Origin: Cryobacterium sp. Y50
Lineage (GTDB): Bacteria; Actinomycetota; Actinomycetes; Actinomycetales; Microbacteriaceae
Reading direction: 5' to 3'
DNA: 64,000 nucleotides
Assembly: GCF_002929805.1 (NCBI RefSeq)
Contig: NZ_PJJM01000087.1
Location: 18,131-82,130, forward strand
Part shown: piece by piece, positions 45,879 to 53,620 of the stretch
Layout: the number at the start of each line of letters is the position of its first letter
Position numbering within the stretch: the first letter of the stretch is position 1
Made by a program: the position numbers and the translations under genes
The notes under the pieces: model-generated
The model's input: the letters and a program-made list of their open reading frames with translations, nothing else
Told to the model about the DNA's origin: nothing
Databases searched by the model: none

Positions 45879-46717
45879 CACAATTGCACCTTTCCGGCCC
45901 AGCGGCCTACGAAGTCGCCGAGAAGCACGACGAGCCGGTCGAGCACGAACCCGACGATGGCTAGCAGCAGCACGACGGCCATGGTTAGCTCCGGGTCGAA
46001 ATCGGAGCTGGCGCGTCGGAGGAGATACCCGAGTCCGCGGCTCTCACTGATCAGTTCTGTGACGACCATGATGACAAGCATGATGGGTAGCGCCATCCGC
46101 AGGGTTGCCACCATCGACGTGCTCGTGGCGCGCATGATGATTCCGAAACGCGCCAGAGGCCCTGCACCAACGTTACGGGCGAGCCACAAATAGTGTTTGT
46201 CGACTCCCCGGGTCGCTGCGTATGTGGTGAGGATCACAGGGTATGCACACTCCAGGGTGACCATGACGATCTTCGACTCGGCGCCGAAACCGAGAGCAAG
46301 AACCAAGAGCGGGAACAGTGCCAGCTTCGGGATGGGATAGGTCGCCGACACGAGAGGTTCGAGGACCGAATCCATCCACCGCACGGAGGCCATTCCCACG
46401 CCCAGAAAGACGCCTCCTACCACGGCGATCGCAAGGCCAGTGAGGCCACGTTGCGCCGTCTGCTGAGCGTGGAACCAGATCGTGCCATCGGCGGTGACGT
46501 CGACGAGCGTCGCGATCACCTCGATAGGTCCGGGAAAGAGCCTGTTGTTGGCGATCTCGGCTAAGGTCCACCATACGACGAAGGGAAGCAGGACGGCGAC
46601 GGTACGGCGCGCACGCCGCGCCCAGCGCCGCTGCGACTCGGCCGCGCGATAGCCCGACGGGGTTGATGGCTCTTGACCGGTCGTCGAGGTGACGCGATCG
46701 ATGACTTTCTCAGACAC
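45878..46717 (-). CDS. ABC transporter permease, NitT/TauT type (second system, second permease)
   Basis: The 279-residue permease has the N-terminal cytoplasmic leader, a first helix (VAVLLPFVVWWTLAEIANNRLF), the signature KLALFPLLVLALGFGAESK, and the coupling segment ARNVGAGPLARFGIIMRATSTSMVATLR. It overlaps the preceding permease by eight bases and the amidase gene by one. It forms a hetero-pair with the next entry. Confidence 0.9.
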   Translation of the reverse strand: MSEKVIDRVTSTTGQEPSTPSGYRAAESQRRWARRARRTVAVLLPFVVWWTLAEIANNRLFPGPIEVIATLVDVTADGTIWFHAQQTAQRGLTGLAIAVVGGVFLGVGMASVRWMDSVLEPLVSATYPIPKLALFPLLVLALGFGAESKIVMVTLECAYPVILTTYAATRGVDKHYLWLARNVGAGPLARFGIIMRATSTSMVATLRMALPIMLVIMVVTELISESRGLGYLLRRASSDFDPELTMAVVLLLAIVGFVLDRLVVLLGDFVGRWAGKVQL

Positions 46718-47492
46718 GACCCATCGCCTCCACTAACTGTCCTCGAGTCCACAGGGCCGACAGCCGACCCCAAATTCGGTCGGCGACTAGTCCGAGTATC
46801 GCGAACGCGACGATGCCTGCCCAGAGCGGTCCGTATTGGAGGTCGTTGAATCCATCTTCGATCATGTTCCCCAACCCTCCTGCGCTGGCTCCTAGCGTTT
46901 CAGTTGCATAAGTGAGGATGAAAGACAGCGCAAGGCTGATGCGGATGCCGTTGCTCACAGCAGGCATCGCAGCGCGGAGGATCACTTGCAGAAATATGCG
47001 CGCTTTGCCAGCATCAGCATTACGCGCGACCCACAGAAGCCGCGGCTCGATGCTACGAGTACCGGCATACGCATTGACGAACACGGGGAAGAAGCAGGAT
47101 GTGGCGATAACGAGGGCTCGAGAAAAATCGGTGTATCCGAACCAGATGACTACCACCGGGAAAAGTGCGATCTTGGGCAACGGGTAGGTGAGCGAGACGA
47201 CCGGATCGATGAAGTCCTCGGCCCACCGGCTTACGCCGGCTGTGAGCCCGAGCACTACGCCCGCTATCGCGCCCACCGCGAAACCACTCAGCTGCAGCAA
47301 AACGCTCTGCACGCTCGCCAGCGGCAACGTGCCGTCCACCGTCGTAGCGACGAGCGCGTCCAGGATGTCCCACGGACTCAAGACGTACGACGGAAGCAAC
47401 TCGAACACGTCCATGCACTGCCACAAAATGATGAGCAACAGTGCGAAAAGCAGCGAGGCGAGCCACTTGCGGTCGAGGATCGCGTCAATCAC
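46710..47492 (-). CDS. ABC transporter permease, NitT/TauT type (second system, first permease)
   Basis: The 260-residue permease probably starts at GTG 47492 (VIDAILDRKWLASLL); an upstream start would add 30 Arg/Cys/Ser-rich residues that are antisense shadow of the ATPase gene. The helices and the KIALFPVVVIWFGYTDFSR segment match SsuC-like permeases. It overlaps the ATPase gene by eight bases, as expected in a coupled operon. Confidence 0.88.
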   Translation of the reverse strand: MIDAILDRKWLASLLFALLLIILWQCMDVFELLPSYVLSPWDILDALVATTVDGTLPLASVQSVLLQLSGFAVGAIAGVVLGLTAGVSRWAEDFIDPVVSLTYPLPKIALFPVVVIWFGYTDFSRALVIATSCFFPVFVNAYAGTRSIEPRLLWVARNADAGKARIFLQVILRAAMPAVSNGIRISLALSFILTYATETLGASAGGLGNMIEDGFNDLQYGPLWAGIVAFAILGLVADRIWGRLSALWTRGQLVEAMGRV

Positions 47493-48333
47493 GGGAGAGG
47501 AACTCCGATGCGATCGCCTCGTCCCGCAGCAGGTTCCACAATCTCGCGTGATAGTCCGAGAATTCCGGACTGCCTTTGACATCGTGACCGCGGGGGCGGG
47601 GCAGGTCGATCGAGATATCGGCGACGATACGCCCAGGACGACCGCTCATGACCAGAACCCGGTCGCCGAGGAAAACGGCTTCGTAGATGTCATGCGTAAT
47701 GAACACCACAGTCGTGCCGGACGCCTGCCATATCCGATTTAGCTCCTCCTGCATGAGTTCGCGCGTCTGCGCATCCAGCGCTCCGAATGGCTCGTCCATG
47801 AGCAACACTTGGGGTTCGAGCGACAGGGTGCGCGCAATACCCGCACGCTGCTGCATCCCGCCGGAGAGCTCTCCGGGGTATGCATCCCCGAATCCGGTCA
47901 ATCCGACGAGTTCGAGAAGGTCGTCTGCGCGAGCGCGACTAGCCTTGCGTCCCATGCCCCCGACTTCGAGCGGCCAAGCGACATTGCGTTGGATAGTCCA
48001 CCAAGGAAACAGTGTGGCGCTCTGGAAGACCATTCCCCGTTCTCTGCCGGGCCCCGTGACGGACTTGCCGAACACCTCAACGCTTCCTGTGCTTGCGGAC
48101 TCGAATCCGCCAAGAATATGGAGCAGGGTGGACTTACCACATCCTGAAGGGCCCAGCACTGTGACGAATTCGCCCGGTCTTGCTGTGAAGTTCACCCCAT
48201 CGAGGGCGGTAACTTCGCGGTTACCGCGGCGAAAAACTTTAGTGAGATCGGTCACCGAGACGCTCAGCTCATCGAGAGAGTGCGTTAGCCCCGCTGCCAC
48301 TTCCGTGAGGTCGTCGGCATGAGCCCGTTCCAT
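47485..48333 (-). CDS. ABC transporter ATP-binding protein, NitT/TauT type (second system)
   Basis: The 282-residue ATPase has Walker A GPSGCGKST, the segment VFQSATLFPWWT, signature LSGGMQQR, Walker B VLLMDEPFGALD and H-loop THD. The ATG at 48333 follows a strong Shine-Dalgarno (GGAAAGGA), so the longer open frame is rejected. It energises the second importer of the island. Confidence 0.92.
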   Translation of the reverse strand: MERAHADDLTEVAAGLTHSLDELSVSVTDLTKVFRRGNREVTALDGVNFTARPGEFVTVLGPSGCGKSTLLHILGGFESASTGSVEVFGKSVTGPGRERGMVFQSATLFPWWTIQRNVAWPLEVGGMGRKASRARADDLLELVGLTGFGDAYPGELSGGMQQRAGIARTLSLEPQVLLMDEPFGALDAQTRELMQEELNRIWQASGTTVVFITHDIYEAVFLGDRVLVMSGRPGRIVADISIDLPRPRGHDVKGSPEFSDYHARLWNLLRDEAIASEFLSRD

Positions 48334-48370
48334 GAGGGTCCTTTCCAATGCTGCTGTGAGTGAACGCAAC

Positions 48371-49423
48371 TCAGTGTCCCAATGTGACGCCGTCACGAAT
48401 GAGCGTCCCGACATCGATCCGATCGGATTCCTCGACCACGCCGAATTCGATCATGGCCTCCATCATCTGTGCAGTGCCCTCAGCGTCGACAACGCCGCCG
48501 GCGGGACGCGCGTACTCGGTGGAGCGGAGGTAGACATCCTCTGGAAGCGTGACGAAATCACTGCCGACCAAGACGCGCTTTCCGGCCTGGGGGTCGGCAA
48601 TGTAGGCGTCCATGGAGGCGGCGTAATCAGCCGCCCAGGCACATACCGCACCAATGTTGTCCTCCACAAACTTCCTGTCGAACGAGATCGTCAGGAGGTC
48701 GTACGCAAAGTCGGTCAGATCGGCTGCATCGAAGAGCGGTTTCACTCCTCCCTCACTGAGCGCCAACGTGTAGAACGGCTCGGGCAGAACCGCGACGTCA
48801 ATCAAGCCATTGTGCAGGGCCTCCGCCTGGGACGGGTATGGAAGAACAACGAACTCTGCGTCGGTTGCGGGGTCGAGGTCCGCCTCACGCAGACCCTGAC
48901 GTGCGATAAAATCGGGTTGCGAGCCTTCGTCGACGATGGCGATAGCCGCCCCCTTGAGGTCGTCAAGCGAACTGATCCCTGAGTCCTCGAGTACCACCGC
49001 GCTCGTACTGAAGGAGTCCGGCTCTGCCTCGCGCATGATCGTCGAAATGCTATAGAGATCGAGCGCGCCTCGAGCCGTCCCGATAATCTGCGCCTGCGGA
49101 CTGATCACGATCGCATCGAGGCCACCCGCTTGATAGGCAGTGAGTCGTTCGGCAGTACCTCGGAATGGGGACAGCTCCATGTCATACCACACACCGTCAT
49201 ACTGACTTGTGCTCCCGCCGGCAGTCATGAGCCAGAAAGGCTCCTCTGCGGCGGCGCCATGGCCCATGCGAATAATCGTAGACTCGGCCGGCGCCTCACT
49301 GAGGTCAACGTCCGCACACGTCGATGATCCACTGACAGTCTCGCCTGCGTCGCCGACCGCACTACAACCCGATAGCGCGAGCAATGCAACACTTCCAAAT
49401 ACAGCTACACGCATCGACTTCAT
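48371..49423 (-). CDS. ABC transporter substrate-binding lipoprotein, NMT1/SsuA-like (second system)
   Basis: The 350-residue protein starts at ATG 49423 after GAGGAGG. It has a lipoprotein signal (VAVFGSVALLALSGC) and the SsuA-like fold (TIIRMGHGAAAEEPFWLM, DGVWYDMELSPFRGTAERLTAYQAGGLDAIVIS, ISSLDDLKGAAIAIV). It is the first gene of a five-gene operon ending with the amidase. Sequence similarity to the first system's receptor is only at family level, so the two importers probably bind different but related compounds. Confidence 0.88.
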   Translation of the reverse strand: MKSMRVAVFGSVALLALSGCSAVGDAGETVSGSSTCADVDLSEAPAESTIIRMGHGAAAEEPFWLMTAGGSTSQYDGVWYDMELSPFRGTAERLTAYQAGGLDAIVISPQAQIIGTARGALDLYSISTIMREAEPDSFSTSAVVLEDSGISSLDDLKGAAIAIVDEGSQPDFIARQGLREADLDPATDAEFVVLPYPSQAEALHNGLIDVAVLPEPFYTLALSEGGVKPLFDAADLTDFAYDLLTISFDRKFVEDNIGAVCAWAADYAASMDAYIADPQAGKRVLVGSDFVTLPEDVYLRSTEYARPAGGVVDAEGTAQMMEAMIEFGVVEESDRIDVGTLIRDGVTLGH

Positions 49424-49721
49424 AGGTGGCCTCCTCGTCGCCTGTTTCACAGAACTTATCGAACTTCGGAGAAATCTGTCAACTGTATTCACCTAATTGT
49501 CGCGGCATCTCGTGATTCATAGTTGGCGAGAGGCCCGATATCAGAAGCCGACGCATCATCGTCCCGATGTTCATCTATCCGAAACTAGCGACTCGACGAA
49601 GGAACCACAGTCCGCTATCAGGCGCACGCCTATGAGGAAACAGCAACCATAACTTTAGGTGCGCTAGCGGCTCGGTTGATGCCACAATCAACCGCCGCCA
49701 ACACAAGAGCGGAGCGGAAGA
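49424..49721 (-). promoter_or_regulatory. Promoter region of the second ABC operon
   Basis: No gene is visible here. Reading the minus strand, TTGACA (complement of 49477-49482) is followed after about 16 bases by GATAAG. Immediately upstream, GAATACAGTTGAC (complement of 49478-49490) is a weaker version of the regulon element. The left part of this interval is unremarkable. Confidence 0.4.
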
Positions 49722-50071
49722 TGTCAACGTATATGAGTCAGTTTCTTTAGCCGGTCATTGAGTTCATTCCTTCTTTCTCGGGTCCGTTGATCCAGGACGC
49801 TGTCGGGAACGTTGGGGGCAGCGGGTGGTACAGGACGAAGCGTTCCGGGTGCGAGTCGTAAGCGATTGTGAGAATACAGCCACGGGCGTGGTGGATGGCG
49901 GGTGCGCGGCCGTGGTGCAGGTTGAACGGGGTGTGCATCCCGATACCCGAATGGCGATGTTCGTGATTGTACCAGCCGTAGAAATCGGTGCAGAATGAGC
50001 GCACAACGGCGAGGCTTTCGAACTCGTCGGGAAACTCGGTCCGATACTTCAAAGTCTTTAAGTGCGCTTCG
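49722..50071 (-). mobile_element. IS3-family 3' remnant (same type as the copy at 23161)
   Basis: The remnant keeps the IS end (TGTCAACGTATATGAGTCAG) and the last 110 codons of orfB (SEAHLKTLKYRTEFPDEF, HEHRHSGIGMHTPFNLHHGRAP, ending SMTG). It is diverged from the copy at 23161, so it is not a recent duplicate. It begins exactly at the SEA codons of the DDE glutamate region, next to a palindromic tandem repeat. Confidence 0.82.
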
Positions 50072-50119
50072 CTGTTATCCCGAATTCGGCATAATCTGTT
50101 ATCCCGAATTCGGCATAAT
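50072..50119. repeat. Tandem 24-base repeat containing a near-palindrome
   Basis: The 24-base unit at 50072-50095 is repeated exactly at 50096-50119. Each contains the near-palindrome TTATCCCGAATTCGGCATAA (arms TTATNCCGAA). The pair separates two head-to-head IS3 orfB fragments. Confidence 0.85.
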
Positions 50120-50480
50120 AGCGAGGCGTGGTTCAAGACCCTCAAATTCGCTCCGACTTTCCCCGAACGCTTCGGCTCCCTCACCGACGCGAAGACGTTC
50201 ATGGCCGCTTTCGTCGACGGCTACAACCACGAACATCGCCACTCCGGAATCGGACTCAACACCCCCGCCGACGTTCACTACGGCCTCGCAGCAGCGAAAG
50301 CCATCGAACGAGCAGCGACGCTGGACGCCGCGCGCGCTTCCCAGAGCGATTCAGCACAACCCAGGCACCAAAGATCCTGTCCATTCCCGAGACGGCCTGG
50401 ATCAACAAACCAGCCGACAAACCCACCAAGAATGACCGCCTCGAACTAGCCGCCTAAACTCCCACTGGCCTCATCCGCCT
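50120..50480 (+). mobile_element. Second IS3-family 3' remnant, opposite orientation
   Basis: The sequence encodes the end of a different IS3 orfB, starting at SEAWFKTLKFAPTFPERFGSL and including DGYNHEHRHSGIGLNTPADVHYGLAAAKA. After a frameshift near 50340 it continues ILSIPETAWINKPADK to TAA at 50457. The element's end lies near 50480. It is truncated at the same homologous codon as the minus-strand remnant opposite. Confidence 0.82.
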
Positions 50481-50499
50481 TGAAAACTCCGCAGTCGCG

Positions 50500-50600
50500 A
50501 GCCTCAGGAAAGACAGCGGGGCAAGCAGCCCGACTTATCGGCTGGAGCAGAGCGACGCGCTACCGCCGACAACAACATGCCACGAAATCCACGACATAAA
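50500..50600 (+). pseudogene. Further IS3 orfB N-terminal scrap
   Basis: One frame reads GKTAGQAARLIGWSRATRYRRQQQ, the AARLLG.SRATYYRR helix of IS3 orfB proteins. It is isolated, with no start and no continuation. Confidence 0.5.
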
Positions 50601-50719
50601 CCCAGCCGGTGCCGCCAACCAAGAACTTCAAAACACGACCACAAGATTCGGAGGTTTTCACGTTAGGCCTTGAATACAGCTACCGCGGAGGTTTTATTAG
50701 TTAACGCGATTGATTGACA

Positions 50720-50770
50720 TTAAACATACGTATGAGTTACCTTAAAAAGCATCAAAGATACGTTTGTTTA
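50720..50770 (+). promoter_or_regulatory. Promoter and paired operator for the HutC-type regulator gene
   Basis: TTGACA (50714-50719) is followed by two copies of AAANATACGTNTG, at about 50722-50734 and 50754-50766. The first contains the perfect palindrome CATACGTATG (50725-50734). Position and symmetry fit binding sites of the GntR/HutC protein whose gene begins at 50784. Confidence 0.6.
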
Positions 50771-50783
50771 GATCGAGGGACGC

Positions 50784-51509
50784 ATGGCACAGACGCCGCT
50801 TTACCGCAAGGTGCAGGAGTCGCTCCTCGACCGAATCAACCGGATGCAGATCGGTGAGATGCTCCCCCCTGAGCCAGAGCTAGAGCATGAATTCAGCGTG
50901 AGTCGTGCCACAGTTCGTCGCGCGATTGAGAACCTCGTTCAGAGTGGCGTGCTCGAGAAGCGACAGGGACGCGGTACGACCATCCGCGATCATCCAGAGG
51001 CTCAAGACGTCGGCCGGGTATATAGCTGGAAAGCGGAGATGGCACGTCGCGGCGTCGAGTCCTCGAGTCGACTACTCAGCATTGGGCGCGACAAACCATC
51101 ACGTCGTATCGCGCAAGAACTTCGACTGAGCGCTGATGAACTTGTCGTGGTGATCTCACGACTGCAGTTGGTAAAGGGCGCGCCTATCGCGTTGATTGTG
51201 AACACCCTGCGGGAGCGGTATGTGCCAGACCTCGTCGAACGCGGTCTGCCTGCTGAATCGCTTTACGACGAACTCACCGACCGCTACGGACTATCGCTCG
51301 CTGGTGGTGAGGAAACGATAGGCGCCCGTGAAGCGACTGCAACCGAAGCCTCACTGCTGGAGGTGCCGGAGGGGTCGGCATTACTGAACGTGCGACGGGT
51401 GACACTACTTCGGGGCAACGTGCCGTTTGAGGTCGTCGATATGGCCGCCCGGGGCGACAAGTACAAGTACCACGCGACGCTCGCAGGAGCGCTACGGAAG
51501 CGTAGGTAG
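50784..51509 (+). CDS. GntR/HutC-family regulator with UTRA domain
   Basis: The 241-residue regulator has the winged helix (YRKVQESLLDRINRMQIGEMLPPEPELEHEFSVSRATVRRAIENLVQSGVLEKRQGRGT) in the first 75 residues. A UTRA ligand domain follows (RIAQELRLSADELVVVISRLQLVKGAPIALI, LLNVRRVTLLRGNVPFEVVDM). UTRA proteins bind sugar phosphates or amino-sugar phosphates. It heads the PTS operon (29-base gap to IIA) and probably represses it in the absence of the phosphorylated sugar. Confidence 0.9.
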   Translation: MAQTPLYRKVQESLLDRINRMQIGEMLPPEPELEHEFSVSRATVRRAIENLVQSGVLEKRQGRGTTIRDHPEAQDVGRVYSWKAEMARRGVESSSRLLSIGRDKPSRRIAQELRLSADELVVVISRLQLVKGAPIALIVNTLRERYVPDLVERGLPAESLYDELTDRYGLSLAGGEETIGAREATATEASLLEVPEGSALLNVRRVTLLRGNVPFEVVDMAARGDKYKYHATLAGALRKRR

Positions 51510-51538
51510 AGAACAGGCAAGGACAGGTTAGGACAACC

Positions 51539-51979
51539 ATGCACCTCAGTAATGTACGTGTCAGCCTCGATGATGGCTCGCTGACGCCGGATGATGCCAT
51601 CCGTGCGGCGGGGCAGCTGCTCGTTAATGACGGTATTGCGGAACCCCGCTATTCGGAGGCGATGATCGACGCGTTCCGCGACCTCGGCCCGTACATCGTG
51701 CTGGTACCCGGTATTGCGATGCCACATGCTCGCCCCGAGGCCGGCGCGATTCGCGATGGCCTCGCTGTGCTTCGTTTGGCGCAGCCGGTCGAGTTCGGTC
51801 ACCCAGAGAACGACCCCGTTCGTCTCGTGATCCCGCTCGTCGGCAGCGATAACCATTCGCACATCGATCTGCTGAAGCGCCTGTCGCGAGTGCTGATGGA
51901 TCCTGAGGCAGTCAACACGCTTCTCACTACCGAGGACACCGCTGCAGTCACCGCGCTCTTCACCGACTTGCAGAACTGA
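51539..51979 (+). CDS. PTS EIIA component (mannitol/ascorbate type)
   Basis: The 146-residue protein matches the EIIA-2 fold with phosphorylatable His 63 in GIAMPHARPEAG. It receives phosphate from HPr and passes it to EIIB. The composition and the following IIB and IIC genes point to the L-ascorbate/SgaBCT class. Spacing to IIB is 35 bases with GGAGGAATG upstream of IIB. Confidence 0.9.
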   Translation: MHLSNVRVSLDDGSLTPDDAIRAAGQLLVNDGIAEPRYSEAMIDAFRDLGPYIVLVPGIAMPHARPEAGAIRDGLAVLRLAQPVEFGHPENDPVRLVIPLVGSDNHSHIDLLKRLSRVLMDPEAVNTLLTTEDTAAVTALFTDLQN

Positions 51980-52014
51980 ACAATGAAGCTCATCACAACC
52001 TGGAGGAATGAACA

Positions 52015-52302
52015 ATGAAGATCATTACGACCTGCGGCATGGGCTTCGGCACCAGCCTGATGCTGCTCATGGAGCTTCAATCCATTGGTGCGAAGCACGG
52101 AATCGCTATCGAGGGCGAGGCACTCGACATCTCAAGCGTCCACGGCCAAAACTGTGACGCGATCTTTGGATCGAACGAGATCGTCAAGTCGCTCGATGGC
52201 ATCACGGTCCCCGTGGTCGGAATCAAGAACATCCTCGACAAGGCCGAGATCGAGGCCAAGCTGCTCGAGCTCATCAAGTCGACCGGATCAGAAAAGGGTT
52301 AG
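52015..52302 (+). CDS. PTS EIIB component (ascorbate/lactose type)
   Basis: The 95-residue protein has the phosphocysteine loop TCGMGFGTSLML (Cys 7), typical of IIB of the ascorbate-type family. It phosphorylates the sugar bound to IIC at the membrane. The next gene starts five bases downstream. Confidence 0.92.
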   Translation: MKIITTCGMGFGTSLMLLMELQSIGAKHGIAIEGEALDISSVHGQNCDAIFGSNEIVKSLDGITVPVVGIKNILDKAEIEAKLLELIKSTGSEKG

Positions 52303-52307
52303 CGAGC

Positions 52308-53600
52308 ATGCTTGATTTCATCACCAGCTTTCTATCGACACCTGCGTTCATCATCGGCTTTATCGCACTCGTCGGATTGATAGCGCTGCGCAAGTCGGCA
52401 TCGGCCGTCGTCAAGGGCACGCTAAAGACGGTTCTCGGCTTCATGATCCTGCAAGCAGGCGCGGGAATAATCGTGGCGAGCCTCTTGGTGTTCAGTACAA
52501 TGTTTCAGGACGCCTTTGGCCTCGATGGGGTCGTCGCCGAAGACAACGCCATTGCGGCGGCCGTTCAGACGGTGCTCGGCTTCGAGACATCGCTCATTCT
52601 CGTGTTCGGCTTTCTCATCAACGTGCTGCTGGCCAGAGTCACGCCACTGAAGTACATCTTCCTTACCGGCCACATGATGTTCTCCATGGCAGCGACGATC
52701 GCTATCACCTTGGACCAGATGGGCGTATCTGGTTGGCTCGCCATTGGTATCGGCTCAGTCATCCAAGGCCTCGCTTCGGTGGTGTTCCCCGCACTTGCAC
52801 AACCATTTGTGCGAAAGGTAACGGGCAACGACAACGTGGCTTTGGGATTCTACGGCTCATCACTCATCTGGCTCAGTGGTTGGATCGGTGGAAAGCTGGG
52901 CAACATGCCCGGAGGGCGAACAAGAGTTCAGAGGCCGCTGAAAACCACAGAAGATATCCAGATCAGCGAGAAGTGGGACTTTCTGAAGGAAATGTCGGTG
53001 CTCATGAGCATGGTCATGGTCATTGTATTCGCTGTCACGGCCGCGTTCACGAGCCCAGGCGTGCTCACCGAGGTCAGCGGTGGCAAACCGGTAGCAATCA
53101 TGGTGCTGACACAGGCGCTGACCTTCGTTGTCGGCATCCTCATCCTGTTGCAGGGCGTACGCATGTTCCTCGGCGAGCTCGTTCCGGCCTTCAAGGGTTT
53201 CAGCGAAAAGATCGTGCCCGGAGCCAAACCCGCGCTTGACATCCCGGTCTTCTACTCATTCGCGCCCAACGCGACGACAATCGGATTCCTGATGGCCCTC
53301 ATCGGCGGAACGCTCGCCACAGTCGTCTCGGGCTTTTTGTCGGTCGTCGTGTTGCCGTCAGTCATCGGCCTGTTCTTCATGGGAGCAGCGGCCGGTGTCT
53401 TCGGTAATGCCTACGGCGGGCGCAGGGGCGCCATCATTGCCGGGTTCCTACTCGGTTTCCTATTCCAATTCATCGTTGCACTCGCATACCCGCTGATCGG
53501 GCTCGGCGACTACGGCATTGTCGGGCTGTGGTTCGCGTCGCCAGACGCGATACTCGTCGTCGCACTCATGCGAGCCGTCGGCCTGCTCTTCGGCGTCTGA
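52308..53600 (+). CDS. PTS EIIC component, UlaA/SgaT type
   Basis: The 430-residue membrane protein has about eleven hydrophobic segments and the family landmarks LGFMILQAGAGIIV, GNMPGGRTRVQRPL and FYSFAPNATTIGFL. UlaA-type permeases carry L-ascorbate and related sugar lactones or acids and phosphorylate them on entry. The downstream lactonase-like and aldolase genes fit a sugar lactone or acid rather than a simple hexose. Confidence 0.92.
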   Translation: MLDFITSFLSTPAFIIGFIALVGLIALRKSASAVVKGTLKTVLGFMILQAGAGIIVASLLVFSTMFQDAFGLDGVVAEDNAIAAAVQTVLGFETSLILVFGFLINVLLARVTPLKYIFLTGHMMFSMAATIAITLDQMGVSGWLAIGIGSVIQGLASVVFPALAQPFVRKVTGNDNVALGFYGSSLIWLSGWIGGKLGNMPGGRTRVQRPLKTTEDIQISEKWDFLKEMSVLMSMVMVIVFAVTAAFTSPGVLTEVSGGKPVAIMVLTQALTFVVGILILLQGVRMFLGELVPAFKGFSEKIVPGAKPALDIPVFYSFAPNATTIGFLMALIGGTLATVVSGFLSVVVLPSVIGLFFMGAAAGVFGNAYGGRRGAIIAGFLLGFLFQFIVALAYPLIGLGDYGIVGLWFASPDAILVVALMRAVGLLFGV

Positions 53601-53620
53601 TACAAGAAAGAGAGAACATC

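Noticed and set aside
23161..50071. Recent composite transposon
   Set aside because: The bounding IS3 copies differ throughout, the right one is truncated, and the left orfB is frameshifted.
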